A stretch of DNA of 64,000 nt, from the NCBI GenBank assembly GCA_034769895.1, contig CM068369.1, positions 144,047,574 to 144,111,573 on the forward strand. The letters run 5' to 3'. The DNA is from Magicicada septendecula (taxonomy: Eukaryota > Arthropoda > Insecta > Hemiptera > Cicadidae). The notes beneath the pieces were generated by a model, which was not told where the DNA came from, did no database searches, and saw only the letters and a list, made by a program, of their open reading frames with translations. Shown here one piece after another: positions 51,958 through 59,249 of this stretch; the first letter of the stretch is position 1, and every line of letters starts with the position of its first letter. The translations under genes and the position numbers were made by a program.

Positions 51958-52581
51958 ATGTGTGATAAAACTGAGAAGCGAGTTTTTTATTTAGACGGTA
52001 CAGCCGCCTGCTTTAAGTCTAGCATCTTATCTAGGCTTAATGAAGAAGGCGTTTGTTATACATCTTCGTCGGATTTAACAGATTTGAGAGAGTCGTTTCC
52101 AGCGCTATATACACGTAAGGATGGTGTACAGTTTAATACTATTGCATGGTATAGTATGTATCAAACTCAATTATTTTTGGATGGGAAAATGGGTGCAGAA
52201 TATACAATAATGTGTTGTGACAGGTCACCATTGGCATCGTTCGTTTACGGCATCATCAATAAGAAGGATAATAAATTAACTGATAAGGAGCTGGTAGAAA
52301 TTATTCCTCATTGGATTATAGATTATTTTAAATCGACAAATGCGATGTTTTTAATCGATTCAGATATTAAAGCTGTTAAAGAACGATTAGTAAAAAGGGG
52401 TGGGTTTGATGTTCATTTAGCGACGAACGAATATTTCTTATTACAAAATAATTATTTTAGGACTATCGCAGAATTATGTGATATTCCAATTATAGATATA
52501 AAGGGGAGAGATTTTTTAGAACTGTACGAATATATCAAATCTTGGATATCAAATAAAATTAAATTTAAAAATACGGTATGA
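51958..52581 (+). CDS. Thymidylate/deoxynucleoside kinase-like protein
   Basis: 207 aa from ATG 51958. The N-terminus VFYLDGTAACFKSS sits where the P-loop of the thymidylate-kinase/deoxynucleoside-kinase fold lies, but the Gly before Lys is Phe, so it departs from GxxxxGK[ST]. CCDRSPLASFVYG matches the D/E-R-S substrate motif and KAVKERLVKRGG the lid region. Expected role: phosphorylating dTMP or deoxynucleosides to supply dNTPs, matching the dUTPase and PolB nearby. The altered P-loop leaves activity uncertain. It is followed by an AATAAA at 52825-52830 and faces the metalloproteinase gene convergently. Confidence 0.65.
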   Translation: MCDKTEKRVFYLDGTAACFKSSILSRLNEEGVCYTSSSDLTDLRESFPALYTRKDGVQFNTIAWYSMYQTQLFLDGKMGAEYTIMCCDRSPLASFVYGIINKKDNKLTDKELVEIIPHWIIDYFKSTNAMFLIDSDIKAVKERLVKRGGFDVHLATNEYFLLQNNYFRTIAELCDIPIIDIKGRDFLELYEYIKSWISNKIKFKNTV

Positions 52582-52954
52582 TAATATTATGATATCTATT
52601 TATTCACCTAACAATACAGGTGATACATATAAATCACTGTGTATCTTTCACAGGAAATCAATCTCTAGAAATATTGATATGAATGGTTGTAAATGTAAGA
52701 ATATATTTGATTGTAAAAATAATTAGAAAAAAGATGATTTTATATAATTATATTAATGTGAGTGTCGTATACACTGATTGTTAAATCTGTTTAATGTAAA
52801 ATGTAAGGAAAGATATAACTAAAAAATAAAATGTATAATTTCAATACAGTTGTACTTTTTTTTCTCCTTCACAACTAGTTACAAGTGAGAGAGGTTGGGT
52901 ATAAATATAAAATAGAAGTTTTTTTTAATTAATTTTATTTATACATAAATACAA
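52582..52954. other. Convergent 3' region
   Basis: 373 bp between two converging genes, holding AATAAA on the plus strand (52825-52830) and its complement TTTATT (52934-52939) for the minus-strand gene. Nothing else seen. Confidence 0.55.
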
Positions 52955-54565
52955 TTATTTAGTGAAACTTTTTAATAATTCCACTAGTTTATAAATTAAT
53001 CGGTTACTTACACAATTTATTCCAAATAAATTTAAATCATATTTTTCAGTTTGTTCAACAACATTTTTAAATTCGTTATATTTGTACACATAACCATCTT
53101 TAAAGAAGTAAAGAAATCCGTCAATGAATCTAAATACGGAATCAATATTTTTTGGAACACCAGGAAAGTCGTCGTATGTATATCCATGTTTTTTAACTGA
53201 GAAAGAACATTCATCCAGTTCAATATAATATTCATCATTATAAAATATAAAAGTACGTCCTGTATATGTGTTAACAGCTCCATTTATTTTGGTTGTCGAA
53301 TCAAAACCAATACTAGTTGTTGAAACAGGAAAATTATTAACTAAACGTAATGATTTTATATCAAACATATAAATATTATTATCAACAAATATTACAACCT
53401 CTCCCGACGGTCTCTGGTACATCGCTGATATATTAGCAAAATTCGGCGGTATAAACTTTAACCATTTTGTAATATTTTGAGATTTTCCATAGGATTTTTC
53501 TCTAATATTAAACATCCAAAATAGTTTATTCTGCAAAATATATAGATGATTGTTGATTACTAGAAATAAATGGGATCCATTAACTTTGCAAATATCAAAT
53601 TGTGAATCTATCTCTGTTTTTTTATGAAGCGGTGGTTTTACAGTTGTAGAAGATGTTGTAGCTTTCGTAGTTGGAGTAACTGATGGAACCGGTGAGGGTG
53701 GAGGTAATGATGGTGGTAATCCGTATAAGCGTTGTATACCCTGTACATCATCCTTTCCTAATTCAATATTTTGACCATTATTCAATATGTAGAATGGAAA
53801 CATAATTGAAGTATTATCGCTCGAATGCCCGAGCCCCAACGCATGACCAATTTCGTGTGTTAAAACGGATAATAAACTAATTTCATCACCAGCTAAATTT
53901 GAATCGTTGTTATAATACCATTTTTCTTCAAAATCCAAATGAATTTCAACATGTGCACGGTGGGGGAGAGGATAGAAGGCATGACCAAGTACTCCTCCTC
54001 TACCATCAAAATTTTTATCACAAAATGAAGACGAATTTTTTATACAACGATGGTGAGACCATCGAAACGAGATAAGTATGTCAGGTTTCTGTTGATCTCG
54101 ATAAAATTTTAACGCTGAGTGTTTCTCCCATATATGGAAAGCTTCTGTCGTAAGTTCAATAATATTTTTTATGGGAGATATAAAATCCCAGCTTAATATT
54201 CTTTTATTCCACCTCGATGTTGCACGAAATTCTCCTAGATCTTTATTTCCACATCTCGGTTTCTTAATTAGATTTAACGTTTCATTGTTTAATTTACCAT
54301 CATTCGGTAAACCAAAGTATTCTTGAAATATTGTAAGGTATGAGGATAGAGACGATTCGTTTAACACAGAAAGTTCATCAACATTGTTTATATATCCAAA
54401 ATTTGAAAGATAATTAGTAATATAGTACAAGTCGGTCTCGTTCTCGGGCCGAACACTGGAAATAGCAATTAAAAGAGGTATTAGAGTTTTAACTAACCAC
54501 ATTCTGATATCTCTACTGAACACATCAGCTTTCTGTAGTTTAATATATAGAAGATATTGCATCAT
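52955..54565 (-). CDS. Matrix metalloproteinase with hemopexin domain
   Basis: 536 aa, intronless. The likely start is the second Met (residue 22, ATG at 54502), directly before a signal peptide WLVKTLIPLLIAISS. The propeptide has the cysteine switch PRCGNKD (Cys105). The catalytic domain has the structural-zinc segment (HHRCIKN...GHAFYPL), the zinc site HEIGHALGLGH (His237, Glu238, His241, His247) and the Met-turn SIMFP (Met255). A Pro/Thr hinge (about 285-315) precedes a four-bladed hemopexin-like domain bracketed by Cys near 323 and 521. A secreted protease degrading matrix or basement membrane. Host MMP genes normally have introns; an intronless full-length copy among viral genes suggests capture. 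Confidence 0.92.
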   Translation of the reverse strand: MMQYLLYIKLQKADVFSRDIRMWLVKTLIPLLIAISSVRPENETDLYYITNYLSNFGYINNVDELSVLNESSLSSYLTIFQEYFGLPNDGKLNNETLNLIKKPRCGNKDLGEFRATSRWNKRILSWDFISPIKNIIELTTEAFHIWEKHSALKFYRDQQKPDILISFRWSHHRCIKNSSSFCDKNFDGRGGVLGHAFYPLPHRAHVEIHLDFEEKWYYNNDSNLAGDEISLLSVLTHEIGHALGLGHSSDNTSIMFPFYILNNGQNIELGKDDVQGIQRLYGLPPSLPPPSPVPSVTPTTKATTSSTTVKPPLHKKTEIDSQFDICKVNGSHLFLVINNHLYILQNKLFWMFNIREKSYGKSQNITKWLKFIPPNFANISAMYQRPSGEVVIFVDNNIYMFDIKSLRLVNNFPVSTTSIGFDSTTKINGAVNTYTGRTFIFYNDEYYIELDECSFSVKKHGYTYDDFPGVPKNIDSVFRFIDGFLYFFKDGYVYKYNEFKNVVEQTEKYDLNLFGINCVSNRLIYKLVELLKSFTK

Positions 54566-54634
54566 TTTATTTTTTGGAGAGGGGGAAATATATTTGTAAA
54601 AATTTTCGGTTTTAATATTAACTCAATTCTGTTG

Positions 54635-55234
54635 TTAAAAATAATAATTGAATAAATCATGCTTTGAAATTTTTTTAATTGTATTACATCTGTAATTTGA
54701 ATCTAAATTATTGTATGAATCATTCAATATATTAAATTCCAAATTTAAATACTCTAAATTTAGATTGAATAATTTTTGATTAAAATTTATAGATCTAGGA
54801 AATGAAATGAATACATTTACATTTTCTTTAATTTTATTAACAAAACCATAATCTTTCTCATTTATAAGAGATTTTAGATATTCCATCCATTTGGTATGAC
54901 CCACATCATCTTTCATGTTAAACATTTTTTTAAATTTTAATCGCATGATGTATTCAACTAAGGCCAGTGTATGTAGTGAAGTGTGTTTATATTGTTTCGT
55001 ATGTTTTAGGTTTAGAAGGTGGTATTTGTTACAAAATTGTTTTAATATATTATAATGTGTTGTACAATATTTATATTTTGTGTACTTATAGCACTGCTTC
55101 CCTGTAATTAAACAAACCGCATCACAACGATCTGCTTCATCCCACATTTTTTTACCAAACCAACACTGTTTTTTATTTATTCCTCTTGAAAACCTATCGA
55201 ATTTTTTATTTCCATATCTTCTATTTACAGACAT
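54635..55234 (-). CDS. Unknown protein with Cys-rich putative zinc-binding motif
   Basis: 199 aa, ATG at 55234. Family not recognised. Near residues 38-70, CDAVCLITGKQCYKYTKYKYCTTHY-type spacing (split here: VCLITGKQC, then YCTTHY) resembles the C-x(6-7)-G-x-x-C-x(8-9)-C-x2-H module of several nucleic-acid-associated proteins. The N-terminus is very basic (NRRYGNKKFDRFSRGINKK) and the rest is Asn/Leu/Lys-rich helix. It lies 69 bp upstream of the metalloproteinase gene on the same strand. A DNA- or RNA-binding role is a guess. Confidence 0.6.
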   Translation of the reverse strand: MSVNRRYGNKKFDRFSRGINKKQCWFGKKMWDEADRCDAVCLITGKQCYKYTKYKYCTTHYNILKQFCNKYHLLNLKHTKQYKHTSLHTLALVEYIMRLKFKKMFNMKDDVGHTKWMEYLKSLINEKDYGFVNKIKENVNVFISFPRSINFNQKLFNLNLEYLNLEFNILNDSYNNLDSNYRCNTIKKISKHDLFNYYF

Positions 55235-55595
55235 CTGAAAAAACCAACCAAACAGGAAGAAAAAAAAAATAATAATAAGACAATAGAAATTTACGACATT
55301 AGGTTTTTATTAGTTATAATAATTTTTACAATACATTTATCTTTTGTAATAATTTAACTTCAGTTTTTACTATTATATTTTTATCTACAATTTTTTCACT
55401 TTTTTTATAATATCTAGCTTAGTTACAGTTACAGCTTCTAATCCGATACTTATACCAACGAAATTCGTTTTTACAATCTATTAATATTGTAATTTATAAC
55501 ATTGTATATATAATATAATTGTAAATGTATAACATTTATCTTTTGTTAAACAAAATATAACATTCAACATATTTCAGTTTTACTACAATATTTCA
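55235..55595 (-). other. Intergenic with decayed partial duplication of the neighbouring gene end
   Basis: 361 bp, strongly AT-rich. The stretch at about 55405-55452 resembles the 3' end of the 266-aa gene (55625-55700): AAGTATCGG..AGAAGCTGTAACTGTAACTAAGCT on the minus strand against AAGTATTGG..AGTAGCTGTAACTGTAA...CTAAGCT with about 30 bases missing. No ORF. Confidence 0.55.
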
Positions 55596-56396
55596 CTAGA
55601 AATTTTTATTACAGATAGAACATTCGAGCTTAGTTACTAGAGGACAGAGGAAATGATAGTTATTACAGTTACAGCTACTATGCCAATACTTAATTATAAA
55701 TTCAAGATATATTTGCACATTTCTTTTAGTACAATATTCTATATTATGTGGAAATGAACAATCATCAAGATTATCTTTCAAGTTTTCTTTTAATTCAACC
55801 AAATTACTACCACCCAAGTCATCAATATTTATAATTTTCATACACCCCGGTCGAATAAAAATGTTGTTGAGAAATTGTTTCTTTTCACTACCTTTCACAT
55901 AGATAGTGTTACACTGTTGAGACAATTCAAAATATATTTCGTATAATTTATTATACTGTTCGAGACCGTCAGACCATGAAAAACCATGAATATTTGTTTT
56001 TACCCAAAGCGCTTGTTTTTGCTGGTCTCGTGACAACTGTTCAAAATTAAAGGGTGGTAATAACAAATAGTGATTTACATTAAATTTTCTTTTTGGATAT
56101 AATACATTAAAACATTTATTGCATAAATCAAACTTCCGTTTCTTTTCTTCTGTCTCATAATACACAGGTTTGTCTATCGTATTAAACTCTTTTTTGCATA
56201 TAGTACAATGTTTCTCGATTCTCAGCATTAACAATCTGGCTTCGTCATCTCCAAATATTTCGGAGTAATACAATACATTTCTTAAATTTTTTTTTAATAA
56301 TTCATCGTAATTAAATTTAATGAAAGATATTTCTTTTATAATATATTGGTTTTTCGCTGCCTTAAACCACTGTACATCTAGTACTGCTCTGTCCAT
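55596..56396 (-). CDS. Unknown protein with CxxC zinc-ribbon-like motifs
   Basis: 266 aa, ATG at 56396. Not recognised. Residues about 59-93 contain HCTICKKEF and, 26 residues on, LCNKCFNVLYPKRK, a CxxC...CxxC pair likely to bind zinc. The C-terminus has SSCNCNNYHFLC and LECSICNKNF, a second Cys cluster. The middle is a mixed helical/strand segment with no motif. It sits between the dUTPase and the 199-aa gene, all leftward, and probably belongs to the element. Confidence 0.6.
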   Translation of the reverse strand: MDRAVLDVQWFKAAKNQYIIKEISFIKFNYDELLKKNLRNVLYYSEIFGDDEARLLMLRIEKHCTICKKEFNTIDKPVYYETEEKKRKFDLCNKCFNVLYPKRKFNVNHYLLLPPFNFEQLSRDQQKQALWVKTNIHGFSWSDGLEQYNKLYEIYFELSQQCNTIYVKGSEKKQFLNNIFIRPGCMKIINIDDLGGSNLVELKENLKDNLDDCSFPHNIEYCTKRNVQIYLEFIIKYWHSSCNCNNYHFLCPLVTKLECSICNKNF

Positions 56397-56435
56397 TATT
56401 TGATCTAAAGAAAAAAGAAAATAAAAAAATATATA

Positions 56436-56882
56436 TTAATTACCAGTCGACCCAAAACCTCTATCTCCACGCTCATCAAAATCATTAAAATATGCTGAAA
56501 TATATGTTTCTAATTCAACAACATCTTTTGGTTCAACATATCTTTCAATTATTATTTGTGCGATTTTATCCCCTCTATGTACGTAATATGGTTTAGGACT
56601 ATTATTTACTAATATAACCCCAATATTCCCCATATAATCTCTATCAATTACACCACCAGCTACATCTATAGAGCTGTTTAATGCTAAGCCTGAACGTGAT
56701 GCTATCCTACCATAACACCCAGCAGGTATTAATATTTGTAAGTCAGTTGCGATCAGTTCTCTAGAAAATGGTAATAAACAAGTATATCTAGGGCTTCTGA
56801 GGTCTAATCCAGCCGACTGTGAAGTGCTTCTAATTGGTGCAAAAGCGAAAGGAGATAGACGTGCAAAGCTGATGGTTTCCAT
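56436..56882 (-). CDS. dut: dUTPase (dUTP pyrophosphatase)
   Basis: 148 aa, the usual length of a trimeric dUTPase. All five motifs are present: AGLDLRSP (1), GRIASRSGLAL (2, with Ser in place of the usual Pro), GVIDRDYMGNIGVILVN (3, catalytic Asp), HRGDKIAQIIIERY (4) and DRGFGSTGN (5, Gly-rich tail). It hydrolyses dUTP to dUMP and PPi, keeping uracil out of new DNA and providing dUMP for dTTP. DNA viruses often carry it. ATG at 56882; 54 bp separate it from the 271-aa gene upstream on the same strand. Confidence 0.95.
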   Translation of the reverse strand: METISFARLSPFAFAPIRSTSQSAGLDLRSPRYTCLLPFSRELIATDLQILIPAGCYGRIASRSGLALNSSIDVAGGVIDRDYMGNIGVILVNNSPKPYYVHRGDKIAQIIIERYVEPKDVVELETYISAYFNDFDERGDRGFGSTGN

Positions 56883-56936
56883 TTTTTTTCTAAAAAAAAC
56901 AATATAAGTTTTAATATTTAACTTTTTTTCTAAAAA

Positions 56937-57752
56937 TTAATAGGGTCTGTTTCTATATATTTTTTTAATTTCTTTTTTCACACCCGGTGTTGAGGCGATG
57001 TTTTTCCCCGCTTCATGCAAAATTTTATTTAAAATTTTGAGATTATCATCATCAGATGATTTAATCAGAAAAACAGCTTTTTGTCCAATTTTTTTCCAAT
57101 GGTCATTTTTTGGAACACCTTTTAAATCACGAGTATCAGTGAGTTCAATTTTTACTAAATGACTACCCCACTCACCGGGTGTGGTGAGAATTTTCTGTTT
57201 ATCGTTCGAAAAAATTTGAATTACTTGAGGTATCGCTTTTTTTTCTTTTCTTTTTTTCTTACTATCATCAATAATTGAATCAAAAATCTTACTGAATTCA
57301 TCATCAGAATCATTATTATCACTATCCTCGTCCTCACTTTTTTCAGTTACATTATCATTAGTAGTAGGTAAAACGCTTAGAATTTTTGATTTAAAAGCTA
57401 ATACGATATTCTTTTTATAAGATTTTATACTAAAATCTTCAGAGAGTGATTTAATATGGTTCATAAGTTCGTCCAAACTAAATATGTATTTTTGTAATTG
57501 TATCATTTTTAGTTGAGAATTTATTTCTAACGATAGTTCATTTTTATAGGAATTAATAATTGAATTTAATTGTTCATATAATTTAAAAATAGCTAAATCA
57601 GTATTCTCAATGAATAATTCTGTTAATTTTTTGAATAAATCCTCCCACAAGCCAAATGTAGTTATTCCAGAAAAGTAAAATATTTTGATTATCTCTTCAA
57701 TTGAGTAAACTTCTTCTGGCATTTGATCGGCTACTGGCGTTACTTCAGACAT
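56937..57752 (-). CDS. Unknown 271-aa protein, acidic linker and basic C-terminus
   Basis: ATG at 57752. Not recognised. Residues 1-130 are predicted helical (YSIEEIIKIFYFSGITTFGL). About 136-155 is highly acidic (EKSEDEDSDNNDSDDEF). It is followed by a lysine cluster KKKRKEKK (about 166-173, a candidate nuclear localisation signal) and a C-terminal domain ending KKEIKKIYRNRP. It is the first gene of the leftward group and is transcribed divergently from PolB. A TATA-like sequence lies about 210 bp upstream. A DNA-binding or core-protein role is possible but unsupported. Confidence 0.6.
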   Translation of the reverse strand: MSEVTPVADQMPEEVYSIEEIIKIFYFSGITTFGLWEDLFKKLTELFIENTDLAIFKLYEQLNSIINSYKNELSLEINSQLKMIQLQKYIFSLDELMNHIKSLSEDFSIKSYKKNIVLAFKSKILSVLPTTNDNVTEKSEDEDSDNNDSDDEFSKIFDSIIDDSKKKRKEKKAIPQVIQIFSNDKQKILTTPGEWGSHLVKIELTDTRDLKGVPKNDHWKKIGQKAVFLIKSSDDDNLKILNKILHEAGKNIASTPGVKKEIKKIYRNRPY

Positions 57753-58346
57753 GATTTATTTAATAAAAATAGATCTAAAAAAGAAAAAAAATATATTACT
57801 AATGAATTATTATTAGAGTTTTACAAATAAGGCGAATTAATATAAAAAATATTTACCTGTAGAGTAGCGATTTACAAACTTAGAAGCTGTAACTGCGAAG
57901 CTGATTGAAGCAAGAGAGCTCGGTATTGGGTTGTGTGTGTCGAATCATTGAAACTCAGGGGTTTATATAGTTCAGAAGAGTAATGTTGGGAAACAGGATA
58001 CATCTTGCATTAATCAATAACACGTGTATTCAAGGTAGTTAAGTAATTACCATACTTGAATGAAAGACGGAAAAGTGTTCAAGGTGAATATGTAATCCGT
58101 GTTTGTGCAACCAGTATGATAATGGTACATACATCATCGATATAAATATATAATCAATGTTTATGGAAACCAGGATATATAACGTGATTGCTAAAGGCAA
58201 ATCTTCGTCATCGATATAAATAGGAGCATGTAACGTGTTTTTTTTTTTCAATCGCTTTTATATCTATTTCTAGTATAAACCCAACCGGAGAATCGTTCGA
58301 AACATTACGCTGTTCTTAGATACCAGTTTAGACATTTATTTCACTT
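57753..58346. promoter_or_regulatory. Divergent promoter region between the leftward genes and PolB
   Basis: 594 bp. Minus strand: CTATATAAA-like TATA at 57963-57970. Plus strand: TATAAATAG at 58215-58223, 124 bp before the PolB ATG. TCATCGATATAAATA occurs twice, 74 bp apart (58134-58148 and 58208-58222), within an imperfect direct repeat. A small minus-strand ORF (58039-58251) runs through these repeats and is not called. Confidence 0.6.
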
Positions 58347-59249
58347 ATGGATAAGAATTTACCTTTCAAAAAACGGATCTTCCTTAGAGAAGACAGCTAT
58401 AACACCGAGTTAACAAATTCACCAGAAGCGTTACATCATGATTTGGAGAATACAGCTGATCCATCCACTTCAAACGAAACACAACAGATGGGGTATTTGT
58501 CATCATCATCATATTCTGATCTAACCGATTCTGCTGATGAAATGGAGGATGAACCCGCTCTGGACACGACGTACAAGAGGAAAGTCAACCGCTTAAAAAA
58601 CTTGCAAGCCGAGGATGATTTTATTCAAATTGAAAACGCTTTTAGAGGTAATCTAAAAACTTTTTATTATAAGAACCACAACAAAAATATTAAAGATATT
58701 TGTCTATTATTAATTCATATAAAAACAAAATTAGAAAATATTTTAAACACCCTACTTACTGAATTTGGACCTATAAAATTTAATATGGTTGTTGAATGCA
58801 CTTATATAAAACATGTTATAAATGAAAAACAAGATAGAGCGTTTAAAACTAAAAACACTGAATTATTTCTAGAGTCTGATGTGAGTAAAATATTAGATAA
58901 TTCAATAAAAAATATTTGTTATGAAGAACAAACATATGAAAGTCATAAATCTGGATGGGCTCTTCACAATGTAGATGGAATATTGTTACGTATAAATAAA
59001 TATCGACCTTTGAAAGGTTCGTCATATATTGCTCTTCCAAATTTTTTAATTTCAAGATATTGTATTATTAATCCAAAAAATTTGAATGATGAAAAATGTT
59101 TTAAATGGGCAATACTATGTCGTTATGTAAGTGGTTTACATGTTGAACGTATAAATTATAGATATAATGATTTGGAGACAAAGTTTAATTTTTCTAAAAT
59201 TTCATTTCCTACACCTATTAAAGAAATTAGAATTTTTGAAAAAAAATAA
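58347..59249 (+). CDS. Type B DNA polymerase, N-terminal segment
   Basis: 300 codons from ATG 58347. An acidic, Ser-rich start (about 1-85) is followed by a region found at the N-terminus of insect virus-like PolB proteins (KSGWALHNVDGILLRINKYR, CFKWAILCRYVSGLHVERI). The frame stops at 59247-59249 immediately after a run of eight A (59240-59247); the homologous reading continues in the +1 phase. The simplest explanations are a one-base insertion in the A-run or an assembly error. Programmed frameshifting or polymerase slippage is possible but not shown. Confidence 0.75.
   Translation: MDKNLPFKKRIFLREDSYNTELTNSPEALHHDLENTADPSTSNETQQMGYLSSSSYSDLTDSADEMEDEPALDTTYKRKVNRLKNLQAEDDFIQIENAFRGNLKTFYYKNHNKNIKDICLLLIHIKTKLENILNTLLTEFGPIKFNMVVECTYIKHVINEKQDRAFKTKNTELFLESDVSKILDNSIKNICYEEQTYESHKSGWALHNVDGILLRINKYRPLKGSSYIALPNFLISRYCIINPKNLNDEKCFKWAILCRYVSGLHVERINYRYNDLETKFNFSKISFPTPIKEIRIFEKK

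Noticed and set aside
58039..58251. 70-codon minus-strand ORF in the PolB promoter region
   Set aside because: It runs through the duplicated TATA repeats and has no recognisable features; regulatory DNA is the better explanation.
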